Assembly (NCBI GenBank): GCA_965366365.1
Contig: CBDUEV010000046.1
Span: forward strand, 1-20,821
DNA: 20,821 bases
Reading direction: 5' to 3'
Origin: CBDUEV01 sp965366365
Lineage (GTDB): Bacteria; Actinomycetota; Acidimicrobiia; Spongiisociales; JAENVV01
The position numbers and the translations under genes were made by a program. This document shows, piece by piece, positions 1 to 7,435 of this stretch. The notes below the pieces were generated by a model, which saw only the letters and a list, made by a program, of their open reading frames with translations, made no database searches and was not told the origin of the DNA. Position 1 is the stretch's first letter. Each line of letters begins with the position of its first letter.

Positions 1-854
1 GTGTCGACCCGGACGATCTCGTTGTCGGCGCCAACGGCAACGAAGAGGTTGTCGTCGGTGGCGAAAGCGATGTTGTCGATCGTGCCATCGACATCCAACA
101 CCACCTCGTGGTTGTTCGACCCTGAGAAGTCCACCTTCACGACGAGACCCTCGCCCAGGTTCACGGCGAACGCCTCACCCGACGAGTTGAACTTCACCGC
201 CGACGAGACGCCGAGTTCGCCCGCAACGACATCTGCCGTCACCGGAACAGGAGAATCGACGTCGATCTTGAGCACGTCACCGGTGAAGAAGGACGGGGCG
301 TAGAGATAGCCGTCGGGCCCGAAGTCGAACGAGTTGACCATCAGGTCCTCGTTGAGCAGGACCGGATCGGCCTGCAATTCCGGGTCCAGCTCGTAGAGGC
401 CCTGTCCGAGGAAGAGGAGGCCGACGAACAACCGACCGTCGTCGGACATCGTGATCGGATTCACTCCTGGACCCACGAACTGCCGGACCGGCTCGGCGCC
501 GGGGGCGAGCTTGCCGACGTAGCCCAACAGAATCTCGGTCCAATAGATGGTGCCGTCTTCGGTGATGAAGATGTCGTCGGGGCCGTGGACGCCTCGCTCT
601 GGACCGATACGGTCGAGCAGCTCGCCCGTATTCGGATCGTGCACGGTGATCTCGTCGCCGCCGACGCTGGCTACGTAGACGTTGTCGTCGTACGGCGACA
701 CATAGATCCCGTTCAGAGAGTTGGTCTCGGCGGATCGCCCGACCTCGCGGCCGTCGCTGGCGTCGAACGGTTCGGCTACCGGCATCGCCTGGATCGGCGT
801 GGCCGTGAATATCAGTAGTGCCGCCACGAAGACAATGATGTGACGTGTGCGCAT
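1..854 (-). CDS. Secreted SMP-30/gluconolactonase-like beta-propeller protein (C-terminus outside window)
   Basis: This reading frame is open from ATG at 854 down to base 1 with no stop, so 284 codons are seen and the C-terminus is missing. Residues 1-23 form a signal peptide: a basic MRTRH start, a hydrophobic core, and a likely cleavage site after PIQA. The mature part is a series of short beta-strand units with recurring DDN(V/L)(Y/F)VA, DDIFITEDGTIYWTE and DGYLYAPSFF patterns, as in SMP-30/gluconolactonase/NHL-type propellers that bind a metal or ligand at the centre of the ring. A strong Shine-Dalgarno, GAGGGAGG (plus-strand 860-867), lies 5 nt before the ATG. The protein is probably released or wall-associated. 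The family call rests on pattern only; substrate and enzymatic activity are unknown, and it may simply be a binding propeller. It is transcribed divergently from the DUF2855 gene. Confidence 0.8.
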   Translation of the reverse strand, partial: MRTRHIIVFVAALLIFTATPIQAMPVAEPFDASDGREVGRSAETNSLNGIYVSPYDDNVYVASVGGDEITVHDPNTGELLDRIGPERGVHGPDDIFITEDGTIYWTEILLGYVGKLAPGAEPVRQFVGPGVNPITMSDDGRLFVGLLFLGQGLYELDPELQADPVLLNEDLMVNSFDFGPDGYLYAPSFFTGDVLKIDVDSPVPVTADVVAGELGVSSAVKFNSSGEAFAVNLGEGLVVKVDFSGSNNHEVVLDVDGTIDNIAFATDDNLFVAVGADNEIVRVD

Positions 855-977
855 GACGCCCTCCCTCGCTTCTTCCTTTGTTCGAAAGTACACGTCCTGA
901 TCCTGGTCTGACTGCGAAAGTGCGGATTGGGCCGAGGGCGAGTCGTTCGAGGAAGGGGATGAGCCGGCGACTGACGG

Positions 978-983
978 TAGGCT
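978..983 (+). promoter_or_regulatory. -10 element TAGGCT of a leaderless start
   Basis: TAGGCT ends 7 nt before the ATG at 991, which puts the expected transcription start on the A of the start codon. There is no Shine-Dalgarno before this ATG and no clear -35 box. The same arrangement recurs at four other genes in the window. Confidence 0.5.
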
Positions 984-990
984 CCGGGAC

Positions 991-2085
991 ATGTCAGACC
1001 TCAACGTGTGTCTCGAAGTACGCCGCGATGACCTCCGCCAGACGCGGTTGACACGCGAGCCACTGCCGCAATTGGACGAAGGCCAGGCGCTGCTCCGAAT
1101 CGATTGCTTCGGGCTCACCTCGAACAACATCACCTACGGCGTGGTGGGGGACCTGATCGGGTATTGGGGCTTCTTCCCGGCCGAGGAGGGATGGGGTCGC
1201 ATCCCGGTCTGGGGCTTCGCCGACGTCATCGACAGCCGGGTCGGGCAGCTTCCCACCGGCACGCGGGTATTCGGATACTTCCCGATGGCGTCGCACCTCG
1301 TCGTCGAGCCGATCAACGTCTCACCCCACGGATTCGTCGACGGCGCCGCCCACCGCACGGGGCTCCCGCCGCTCTACAACCGGTATCGGAACACGGCGGC
1401 CGACCCCATATACTCACCCGAGACCGAGGCCGTCCAGGCGATCCTCTTTCCTCTATTCGCCACGTCGTTCGTGATCGACGACCTGCTGGCGGACAACGGC
1501 GATTTCGACGCCGCTCGGATTCTGCTGTCCAGCGCCTCGAGCAAGACGGCTGCGGGAACGGCCCTGTGCATAGCGCGGAGGAACCCACCCCGCCCGAAGG
1601 TCGTCGGCCTCACCTCTACCGGGAACGTCCCTTTCGTGGCGAGCCTCGGCTGGTACGACGAAGTCGTCGCCTACGGCGACATTGCGGGCCTCGATCCGTC
1701 CGTGTCGACCGTTTTCGTGGATATGGCAGGCTCTGCGACGGTGCGCCAGGCGATTCATGAGCACCTCGGTGACCGGTTGACCGCCAGTCAGATCGTCGGT
1801 GTGACGCACTGGGAAGCTCAAGGGCCGCCTGGCGCCACCCTGCCGGGTCCGGCGCCTGAGATGTTCTTTGCCCCGACCCAGGTCGACAAGCGTATGGCCG
1901 AGTGGGGCCTGGCCGGTTATCAGCAGCGGTTTGGCGCCGCCTGGGCAGACCTGCTCGAGGTGGTAGACAACTGGCTGGATGTGGTCGACGTGAGGGGACT
2001 CGAGGCTCTGCAGACCGCCTACCGGCAGCTCCTCGAAGGCACGGCGAAACCGTCGGAAGGGATGATCGTCGTCCTGGCTCCCTGA
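991..2085 (+). CDS. DUF2855 family protein (oxidoreductase-like)
   Basis: The 364-residue product matches the DUF2855 family as I know it. It has the N-terminal pattern LLRIDCFGLTSNNITYG, then GYWGFFP, the WGFADV segment and a GTRVFGYFPMASHL block, followed by a central Rossmann-like part (ILLSSASSKTA, VVGLTS). The order resembles medium-chain dehydrogenase/reductases, with a GroES-like first half and a nucleotide-binding second half, but without the catalytic zinc ligands. No reaction is established for the family. The start is set by a TAGGCT -10 element directly upstream and by the absence of a ribosome binding site, which suggests a leaderless mRNA. It is probably monocistronic: 175 nt separate it from the next gene. 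Family call is firm; function is unknown. Confidence 0.85.
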   Translation: MSDLNVCLEVRRDDLRQTRLTREPLPQLDEGQALLRIDCFGLTSNNITYGVVGDLIGYWGFFPAEEGWGRIPVWGFADVIDSRVGQLPTGTRVFGYFPMASHLVVEPINVSPHGFVDGAAHRTGLPPLYNRYRNTAADPIYSPETEAVQAILFPLFATSFVIDDLLADNGDFDAARILLSSASSKTAAGTALCIARRNPPRPKVVGLTSTGNVPFVASLGWYDEVVAYGDIAGLDPSVSTVFVDMAGSATVRQAIHEHLGDRLTASQIVGVTHWEAQGPPGATLPGPAPEMFFAPTQVDKRMAEWGLAGYQQRFGAAWADLLEVVDNWLDVVDVRGLEALQTAYRQLLEGTAKPSEGMIVVLAP

Positions 2086-2193
2086 ACCGACCGCTTCTGG
2101 CACCCGACCAGGCGACTCTTGCGAACCTCGAGGGGGCTCATCCCTCAGCCGACAGATGCCGTCTTTGGTGCCGGCCGATGCCAAAATGAGGCG

Positions 2194-2271
2194 ATGATCA
2201 AACCTCTTCTACCCGGGGGGCCGACGAGCCCGGTCACTTCGCCAGCTCGTGGTGGGCGCCATGGGGAATAA
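2194..2271 (+). CDS. Possible 25-codon leader peptide overlapping the GH13 start
   Basis: An ATG at 2194 opens a 25-residue frame starting MIKPLLPGG and ending with TAA at 2269-2271, 8 nt beyond the ATG (2261) of the glucan enzyme in another frame. CAAAAT (2182-2187) ends 6 nt before the ATG, the spacing seen at the leaderless starts here but with C in place of the first T. The downstream gene has no clear Shine-Dalgarno, so coupling to this frame is conceivable. This is speculative; it may be chance. Confidence 0.2.
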   Translation: MIKPLLPGGPTSPVTSPARGGRHGE

Positions 2272-4054
2272 GCCGCTGCCAGGCATGGGTGCGGTGCCCG
2301 ACAACGGGAGCACGACGTTTCGCGTCTGGGCCCCCAACGCAACAGCGGTGGCTGTGACGGGCACCTTCAACGACTGGTCGCGAGACGCCCACCCGCTGAA
2401 ACACGAAGGCGACGGCTATTGGGCCGCCAGGGTGGAGGGTGCGGCCGTTGGCGACGAGTACAAATTCGCCATCACGTCCGGCGAGGTCCTCCTGCGCTTG
2501 GACCCCTATGCTCGCCAGGTCACCAACAGCATCGGAAACGCGGTCATCTACCCCCGCGACGCCGATCACTGGCTGGTTCCCGATGATTACCGAACCCCTC
2601 CGTGGAACGAGATGGTCATCTACGAACTGCACCTGGGTACGTTCACCGATCCGGACGGGGCTCCCGGCAACTTCGAGTCCGCCATCGGGCGCCTCGACCA
2701 TCTCGGGCGGCTGGGCATCAACGTCATCGAGTTGATGCCTCCGATGGAGTTCCCCGGCGAGCGGTCCTGGGGCTACAACACCGCGCACCCCTTCGCCATC
2801 GAGGCCAACTACGGGGGACCCGACGCATTCAAGAGGTTCATCCAGGCGGCCCACGAGGCAGGGATCGCCGTCTTCATGGACGTCGTCTACAACCACCTCG
2901 GACCGTCCGACCTGGATTTGTGGCAGTTCGACGGCTGGAGCGAGAACGGCGGAGGGGGCATCTACTTCTACAACGACTGGCGCTCCCAGACTCCCTGGGG
3001 CCACACCCGCCCGGACTACAGCAGGCCCGAAGTCCGGAACTACCTCCGCGACAACGCCTTGATGTGGCTTGAGGAGTTCAGGATCGACGGCCTACGGTGG
3101 GACGCCACCGCCTATATCCGCAACGTGTGGGGGGGTTCGGATCCCGGGGCAAACCTCGACGACGGCTGGGGTCTGATGCGGTGGGTGAATGACGAGATCA
3201 ACGCCCGGCAACCATGGAAAGTGTCGATCGCAGAGGACCTGCTTGGCGAGCCAGGGATCACCACCCCAACCTCGGAAGGCGGAGCAGGTTTCGACGCGCA
3301 GTGGGATGCCCGCTTCGTGCACCCTGTTCGTGCCGCGTTGACAGTGCGCGAAGACCACAGTCGAGACATGACCTCGGTGGCTCGCGCCATCGACTTCCGC
3401 TACGGAAGTGACGCTTTTCGGCGCGTGATCTACACCGAGTCGCACGACGAGGTTGCCAACGGCAGCGCCCGGCTTCCCGAAGAGATCTGGCCGGGCAACG
3501 CCTCGGGCTGGCACGCCCGCAAGCGTGCCGCCCTTGGGGCGGTCTTGGTCTTCACCGCCCCCGGCATCCCGATGATCTTCCAAGGTCAGGAACTCCTCGA
3601 GGACGAGTGGTTTCGTGACGACCATCCGATCGACTGGGAGCGGCTCGACACCGAGTCGGGGGTCGTGAGGATGTACCGAGACCTGATCGCCCTCCGCCGC
3701 AATCTCGACGGTGTCTCGGCGGGCTTGACCGGCCAGCATGTGCGCGTTCATCACGTCAACCAGGCCGACAAGGTGGTGGCCTTCCACCGGTCCGACAAGA
3801 CGGGGCCGGGGGACGATGTCGTGGTCGTCGTCAACTTCGCCGAGGTCCGGCACGAATCGTATGCGGTCGGCGTGCCCGCTCCAGGAGCGTGGGACGTCGT
3901 CTTCGACGGGGACGCTCCGGTGTATCACGAATCCTACGAAGGCAGCGGCGGGACACGGTTCGAGACGGTGGACTCGGCTCGGGACGCGATGCCCTTTCAG
4001 GTGACCATCGGGCTGGCTCCCTACACGGCGGTCATCCTGGCTCGGGCGGAGTGA
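2261..4054 (+). CDS. GH13 alpha-glucan enzyme with CBM48, branching-enzyme-like
   Basis: The product has an N-terminal CBM48/early-set domain (roughly residues 15-95: FRVWAPNATAVAVTGTFNDW) and a GH13 (beta/alpha)8 barrel. All four GH13 regions are present: DVVYNH (207-212), GLRWD with nucleophile Asp281, VSIAED with acid/base Glu325, and TESHDE with the transition-state Asp396. A C-terminal beta domain ends the protein (597 residues from this start). The ESHDE form of region IV and the compact CBM48 fit the glycogen branching enzyme group better than alpha-amylase; trehalohydrolase (TreZ) is an alternative. No signal peptide is seen, so it probably acts on cytoplasmic glycogen or maltodextrin. 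Start is uncertain: GTG at 2249 or 2252 and ATG at 2261 are all in frame and none has a good ribosome binding site. I prefer the ATG because homologues begin shortly before the GAVP motif. Confidence 0.88.
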   Translation: MGNKPLPGMGAVPDNGSTTFRVWAPNATAVAVTGTFNDWSRDAHPLKHEGDGYWAARVEGAAVGDEYKFAITSGEVLLRLDPYARQVTNSIGNAVIYPRDADHWLVPDDYRTPPWNEMVIYELHLGTFTDPDGAPGNFESAIGRLDHLGRLGINVIELMPPMEFPGERSWGYNTAHPFAIEANYGGPDAFKRFIQAAHEAGIAVFMDVVYNHLGPSDLDLWQFDGWSENGGGGIYFYNDWRSQTPWGHTRPDYSRPEVRNYLRDNALMWLEEFRIDGLRWDATAYIRNVWGGSDPGANLDDGWGLMRWVNDEINARQPWKVSIAEDLLGEPGITTPTSEGGAGFDAQWDARFVHPVRAALTVREDHSRDMTSVARAIDFRYGSDAFRRVIYTESHDEVANGSARLPEEIWPGNASGWHARKRAALGAVLVFTAPGIPMIFQGQELLEDEWFRDDHPIDWERLDTESGVVRMYRDLIALRRNLDGVSAGLTGQHVRVHHVNQADKVVAFHRSDKTGPGDDVVVVVNFAEVRHESYAVGVPAPGAWDVVFDGDAPVYHESYEGSGGTRFETVDSARDAMPFQVTIGLAPYTAVILARAE

Positions 4055-4068
4055 CCACCTCGGCGGCC

Positions 4069-4094
4069 CTGCTCGCGGCCGACCGGTCGAGCAG
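4069..4094. terminator. Hairpin between convergent genes
   Basis: CTGCTCG (4069-4075) and CGAGCAG (4088-4094) are perfect 7-bp arms around a 12-nt loop. It lies 14 nt after the GH13 stop codon in the convergent gap. There is no T-tract, as is common for actinobacterial terminators; it could serve both strands. Confidence 0.45.
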
Positions 4095-4101
4095 TCGGTC
4101 G

Positions 4102-4129
4102 GCGGGGCGGCGTCGGCCCTCTGCCCCGC
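4102..4129. terminator. Second hairpin between convergent genes
   Basis: GCGGGGC (4102-4108) pairs with GCCCCGC (4123-4129) around a 14-nt loop, ending 4 nt from the stop codon of the TOPRIM gene on the minus strand. Together with the hairpin at 4069-4094 it fills the 79-nt convergent spacer. Confidence 0.4.
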
Positions 4130-4133
4130 TCCC

Positions 4134-4793
4134 TCAGATGTGAGCGAGGAGAAGGTCGAGCGGCCGAGGCACGGAGTCGAGGTCGAGCTCTTCGACGAGG
4201 AGCCGTCCGTACCGGACCTTGCGGCCCGAGCGTGTCCCGATGAAACGGCGGAGCTGGGCGTGGTGGCTCCGAGTCCGCTGAGCGGGCTGTTTCTGAAAGG
4301 TGCGAAATGACCCGAGCTCGCCTTGGCGGTCGAACACCTCTTCCACAGAACCGGTGCCGAGCGCCCGAACCAGTTCGTCCTCGAGGTCGGCGACACAGAC
4401 GAAGAACCCGATCTTCTCCATTTCACGGCGAATGAGACCGGAGCCGTAGCCGGCGAGTTCCAGTCGGCTGCGAACGTCCGCTTCTTCGGTGGCGTCGAAC
4501 AAGCCCGCCACGGGGACGGCGAACTCCTGCCGCCCCACCAGCTCGAGGAAGTGGCCGAGGTTCGTGGCGCCGCCGATCGGAATCACCGAGACGGCCTCAG
4601 ACTCGAGATCGCGCCCGCGGCGCCTGGCCAGAGTCGTGACGGCGTTCTCATCGCTCACCCCCTCGACGAGGACGATGGTTCGCGAGTCGATTCCGGCCGC
4701 CTTGGCGTGCGCCAGGGCGCCTACCAGGGTCACCTCGTTGCTGTTGGCCCTCCCGAGGCGATCGCCGTCATCGGGCGACTTCTGTCCGTCCAT
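4134..4793 (-). CDS. Stand-alone OLD-type TOPRIM domain protein
   Basis: The 219-residue product resembles the C-terminal TOPRIM half of OLD-family nucleases without the ATPase half. Residues 40-48 (IVLVEGVSD) carry the conserved Glu44 and Asp48 region, residues 72-78 give IPIGGAT, and Asp100 in GLFDATEE fits the second acidic site. The segment VADLEDELVRALG (about 135-147) is typical of this actinobacterial group. TOPRIM proteins of this kind bind Mg and cut or join nucleic acid; a nuclease role is inferred, and the substrate is unknown. The only stronger alternative start, a TTG at 4832, lacks support, so ATG 4793 is used, though it too lacks a Shine-Dalgarno and sits 3 nt from an 18-bp palindrome. 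Neighbours do not indicate a defence island. Confidence 0.8.
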   Translation of the reverse strand: MDGQKSPDDGDRLGRANSNEVTLVGALAHAKAAGIDSRTIVLVEGVSDENAVTTLARRRGRDLESEAVSVIPIGGATNLGHFLELVGRQEFAVPVAGLFDATEEADVRSRLELAGYGSGLIRREMEKIGFFVCVADLEDELVRALGTGSVEEVFDRQGELGSFRTFQKQPAQRTRSHHAQLRRFIGTRSGRKVRYGRLLVEELDLDSVPRPLDLLLAHI

Positions 4794-4796
4794 CGA

Positions 4797-4814
4797 GACA
4801 GCTTGGCAGCTGTC
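4797..4814 (-). promoter_or_regulatory. Perfect 7-bp-arm palindrome just before the TOPRIM start
   Basis: GACAGCT (4797-4803), TGGC, AGCTGTC (4808-4814) form a perfect inverted repeat whose edge is 3 nt upstream of the ATG on the minus strand. It occupies the place where a ribosome binding site would lie. It may be an operator or an RNA hairpin affecting translation. Confidence 0.4.
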
Positions 4815-4946
4815 GAGCGGGCATCGGACCAATCGAAGTCAAGGGCAAAGACTTTCCCTCCCCGGTGCCCCGACCTCGCGGTAGAGAGTTGGTGGTGTGG
4901 AGACCGTCGGCTGCCTGGGGCTCGTGCCCGACTCGATGAATCTCGT

Positions 4947-4952
4947 TATCAT
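4947..4952 (+). promoter_or_regulatory. Candidate -10 (TATCAT) for the FkbM gene
   Basis: TATCAT lies in the 299-nt stretch between the TOPRIM start and the methyltransferase start and is the best -10-like hexamer there. No matching -35 is visible. I see no other gene or RNA in this stretch. Confidence 0.25.
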
Positions 4953-5092
4953 GCCGGCCCGAAGCATTGAAAGGGCTGCCGACACTCTGTCGACAAGATC
5001 ACCGAGGCTGGGCATCGAATGCGCAGCTACTCGCCAGAGGAGCGGCGCGGGAGGCGTCTCGACACCTCCCGGGGCGGGAGGATCGAGGGAGA

Positions 5093-5857
5093 ATGCGTCA
5101 TTCGGGAAGCCAGCGCCCCGGCCGTGGTCGCACGAACCGCCGCATCGCGATCGTCGTCGGGTTTCTACCGAGCGTCGCGTGGTTTGTCGAGGACGAGGTC
5201 AAGGCAATTGCGGACCTGGTCCCACCAGGTGGAACCTGTTTCGACGTGGGGGCGGGTTATGGCCTCTACACGGTGGCGATGGCCGCGGCCGTCGGCCCCG
5301 GCGGGACAGTCCATGCCATCGAGCCCCAACCCGTTCCCAACCTTGTCATCGACTCCGTCGTACGCATGTGCGCAGCGCCGGGGCGGATCGTCCGGCATCA
5401 ACTCGCGCTCGGTGACCGACCGGGAACGTCCACGCTGAGCGTGCCGATCCGCCGCGGCCGCGCAGTCCACGGCCGTGCGTTCGTCACGCGGGATGCCGTG
5501 CGCCCCGGGCCGAATGCGGTCGAGTTCGGGGCAGAGCGACGCCACTCGGTACGCGTGATGACGCTCGACGAACTCGCCGAGCAGCAAGCCCTCGCACGGC
5601 TCGACATGATCAAGGCCGATGTCGAGGGCGCAGAGCTGCTTGTCCTGACCGGCGGCGCCCGCACGATCGACCGGTTCCGCCCGACGGTGCAACTCGAGAT
5701 AGAGCAACGCTATGTGGCGAGGTTCGGGCGAACCGTTGACGACGTGACCGGGTTTCTGCTCGACCGCGGCTACACAATGCACGGCTGGGCCCGCAATGGG
5801 TGGCGTCCCGTGAGGCGTGCAACGCCGGCCTCTCGCAACTACCTGTTCATGCCGTGA
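5093..5857 (+). CDS. FkbM family SAM-dependent methyltransferase
   Basis: The 254-residue product has a class I methyltransferase fold: motif I CFDVGAGYGLYT (about 49-60), the acidic residue Glu77 at the end of the next strand (HAIEPQP) and the FkbM signature IKADVEGAELLVL (173-185). FkbM proteins methylate hydroxyl groups on sugars, lipids or polyketides, so a cell-surface glycan or natural-product substrate is possible, but nothing nearby names it. The start is the ATG at 5093, with GAGGGAGA directly upstream as ribosome binding site; an in-frame start at 4967 would add an Arg-rich tail unlike the family. No glycosyltransferase neighbours are present, which is unusual for FkbM genes in surface-polysaccharide clusters. 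Confidence 0.85.
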   Translation: MRHSGSQRPGRGRTNRRIAIVVGFLPSVAWFVEDEVKAIADLVPPGGTCFDVGAGYGLYTVAMAAAVGPGGTVHAIEPQPVPNLVIDSVVRMCAAPGRIVRHQLALGDRPGTSTLSVPIRRGRAVHGRAFVTRDAVRPGPNAVEFGAERRHSVRVMTLDELAEQQALARLDMIKADVEGAELLVLTGGARTIDRFRPTVQLEIEQRYVARFGRTVDDVTGFLLDRGYTMHGWARNGWRPVRRATPASRNYLFMP

Positions 5858-5949
5858 GCCGGCTCCTCGAACGGCGAGTGGCGGGAAATCGCGACGCAAG
5901 GGCGGGCCGTCGGCTTGGCCACTCATTGCCGCCGGCGTGGACGAATGTC

Positions 5950-5955
5950 TAACAT
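5950..5955 (+). promoter_or_regulatory. Candidate -10 (TAACAT) for the lipoprotein gene
   Basis: TAACAT lies 29 nt before the TTG start and 18 nt before the Shine-Dalgarno, allowing a short 5' leader. No convincing -35 box is seen. Confidence 0.35.
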
Positions 5956-5984
5956 CGCCGTCTCGTCGCACCTGGGAGGATGCC

Positions 5985-6398
5985 TTGAAAGCCCGCATCA
6001 TCACGCCATGCCTTCTGCTCTTTCTCGTGCTCTCCGCATGCAGCCAGGCTGGAGAAGCGTTGGACCAGGCACGCGACCTCCAGGAGCAGGCACGCGAGTT
6101 GCAGGAGCAGGTCGAAAACATCCGATGGTGTTCTGACGTTGCCCGACTGGCCGCAGCGGTCGAAACCGCCAACCCCGAGGCAGCCCGCAACCTTGTCGAC
6201 GCCCTCCAGCGGTCCGGCCCGGCGGACCTCCAGGCCGACGTCGAGGTGGTTGATGCTGCCGTCCGGGCTATCGAGGCCGGAAACGCCGCGGCCGAGGATC
6301 TGCCTAGCGCCGATGTGAACGCCGCCGTGCAACGACTCTTGGATGCGGTGGAGCAACGCTGCGCCGACGCGGTGGGATCAGAGTTCGGCAACAACTGA
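5985..6398 (+). CDS. Small lipoprotein with helical, coiled-coil-like body; function unknown
   Basis: The start is taken as TTG at 5985 because GGGAGG (5974-5979) sits 5 nt upstream and because the protein then begins with a proper lipoprotein signal: basic residues, a hydrophobic stretch LLLFLVLSAC, and an LSAC lipobox with Cys19 as the acylated residue. The 137-residue product continues with a heptad-like helix (EALDQARDLQEQARELQEQ) and further Ala-rich helices. Two later cysteines (in RWCSD and QRCAD) may form a disulfide outside the membrane. I do not recognise a family. It is likely anchored on the outer face of the cytoplasmic membrane. Its stop codon is part of a small hairpin. Confidence 0.7.
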   Translation: MKARIITPCLLLFLVLSACSQAGEALDQARDLQEQARELQEQVENIRWCSDVARLAAAVETANPEAARNLVDALQRSGPADLQADVEVVDAAVRAIEAGNAAAEDLPSADVNAAVQRLLDAVEQRCADAVGSEFGNN

Positions 6399-6428
6399 GC
6401 GCCTGCGCTCAGCCGGGTTCGAACCCGG
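6396..6428 (+). terminator. Tandem hairpins at the end of the lipoprotein gene
   Basis: TGAGCG (6396-6401, starting with the stop codon) pairs with CGCTCA (6406-6411) around a 4-nt loop. One base later CCGGGTTCGAACCCGG (6413-6428) is a perfect 16-bp palindrome. There is no T-tract. The remaining DNA to 6595 shows one more small hairpin (CAGAGG/CCTCTG, 6511-6529) and nothing else I recognise. Confidence 0.4.
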
Positions 6429-6595
6429 ACCCTCGTCGGCGACGCCTCGATCTTGCGCCCGGAGCAGTTCCGAACCACCGCGGCGCGACGTGGCTCCGTG
6501 TTGGCACCCGCAGAGGCCCATCTCCTCTGGGCGAGCCTCTTCCGGGAGGCCTACGTTGTCGGTACGGGGTCAACAGGCACGACAAGGGAGGCACC

Positions 6596-7162
6596 ATGCG
6601 CCTTGCACCCATCGAGGAGCCGCGCCATCCGATGGCGCGCTTCGCCTACCGCAAGTTCGGGAGCCAGTACGGGAAGGTGGCCACTCCACTCAAGGTCATC
6701 TACGCCCGCAAGCCGCGCCTGTTGTCGATATTGATGATGATCGACAGGACGGCGGAGCGGGGGGTCTCTCTCGATCCCAAACTGAAGTTGCTCGTCTTTG
6801 CCGCCGTCGACTTGGCAAATGGATGCGCCTTTTGCCACGACTATCGGCAAGCTCAGGCCGTGCAGCGTCGCCTGGGTATGGAGCTCTTCGCGGCATTGCC
6901 CGAGTTTCGCACGAGCGACCTGTTCACCTCGCGTGAGCGAGCCGCTTTGGAATTCGCCCACGAGGCCGTGCGAGGCGAGGTCGCCGACGCCACATTCGAT
7001 GAGCTGCAGCATCAGTTCGACGACGTCGAGATCGTCGAACTGACATGGCTCGTTTCCGTGGAGACCTACTACAACGTGATGAAGAGGGCGCTCGACATTG
7101 GATCAGACGGACTACGAGAACTGGCCGAAGACCGCATCGGCGCCAAGATGGCCGCGGTCTGA
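6596..7162 (+). CDS. Carboxymuconolactone decarboxylase / AhpD-like protein
   Basis: The 188-residue all-helical product contains the AhpD-type motif NGCAFCHDYR with Cys77 and Cys80 as the redox pair, preceded by a helix (PKLKLLVFAAVDLA) and followed by LEFAHEAVRG and a C-terminal YYNVMKRALDIG helix, all usual for this family. Such proteins act as alkylhydroperoxidases or as unassigned thiol-based reductases. The start is supported by AAGGGAGG (6584-6591), 4 nt before the ATG. Oddity: the His that usually lies four residues after the second Cys in AhpD proteins is not there; a His follows the second Cys directly instead. The exact reaction is therefore unclear. It is probably monocistronic. 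Confidence 0.85.
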   Translation: MRLAPIEEPRHPMARFAYRKFGSQYGKVATPLKVIYARKPRLLSILMMIDRTAERGVSLDPKLKLLVFAAVDLANGCAFCHDYRQAQAVQRRLGMELFAALPEFRTSDLFTSRERAALEFAHEAVRGEVADATFDELQHQFDDVEIVELTWLVSVETYYNVMKRALDIGSDGLRELAEDRIGAKMAAV

Positions 7163-7187
7163 GATAGCGGCCGACGCGATTGCGTTT

Positions 7188-7205
7188 CATCAGCAATTGC
7201 TGGTG
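7188..7205. terminator. Hairpin with CAGCAATTGCTG core
   Basis: CAGCAATTGCTG (7191-7202) is a perfect 12-bp palindrome, extended to 7188-7205 by CAT/GTG with one G-T pair. It lies 26 nt after the stop codon of the AhpD-like gene. It may terminate that gene or be a protein-binding site. Confidence 0.3.
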
Positions 7206-7303
7206 TGAAGCGAGGCCCGAAGAGTCGGAACCGTAGATAGGCAAAGTACTCCACCGGCCAAGCGGCGGACAGCCCTGCTGGCCCGTGACGCGCGACAGGC
7301 CCT

Positions 7304-7325
7304 ATGCCAACCCTTGTTGGGGCAT
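7304..7325. repeat. Inverted repeat in the convergent spacer
   Basis: ATGCC-AAC (7304-7311) pairs with GTT (7316-7318) and GGCAT (7321-7325) with a 2-nt bulge and a CCTT loop. It is a minor hairpin within the 273-nt region between convergent genes; no gene is visible in that region. Confidence 0.25.
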
Positions 7326-7373
7326 CTCGGCGTGCAGAGATGGGAAGTCGACCACCACCTCCGCTACGGCTTC

Positions 7374-7401
7374 GGTTCCGTTGAGAGCGCTCGCCGGAAC
7401 C
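7374..7401 (-). terminator. Hairpin downstream of the trpB2 operon
   Basis: GGTTCCG (7374-7380) and CGGAACC (7395-7401) are perfect 7-bp arms. The 14-nt loop itself contains the palindrome GAGCGCTC (7385-7392). It lies 34 nt beyond the stop codon of the minus-strand gene at 7436 and is the strongest hairpin in this convergent spacer. Confidence 0.5.
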
Positions 7402-7435
7402 AACAAACCCCGCTCGGCCTGATCATTCGGCCCGC

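Noticed and set aside
3092..4426. 444-codon minus-strand frame opposite the GH13 gene
   Set aside because: It lies across the GH13 catalytic domain and the TOPRIM gene; composition and lack of motifs show a shadow frame.
4794..4832. TTG at 4832 as an earlier start of the TOPRIM gene
   Set aside because: It would add 13 residues without a ribosome binding site or -10 element; the ATG at 4793 is simpler, though not proven.
6413..6428. CCGGGTTCGAACCCGG looks like the T-arm of a tRNA
   Set aside because: The palindrome leaves too few bases for a 7-nt T-loop with a 5-bp stem, and no acceptor stem, anticodon arm or CCA fits on either strand. It is kept as part of a hairpin pair.
5165..6478. Long open frame on the minus strand, opposite the methyltransferase and lipoprotein genes
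   Set aside because: It spans two well-supported plus-strand genes, is very rich in Arg, Ala and Ser, and has no recognisable domain; it is a GC-driven shadow.
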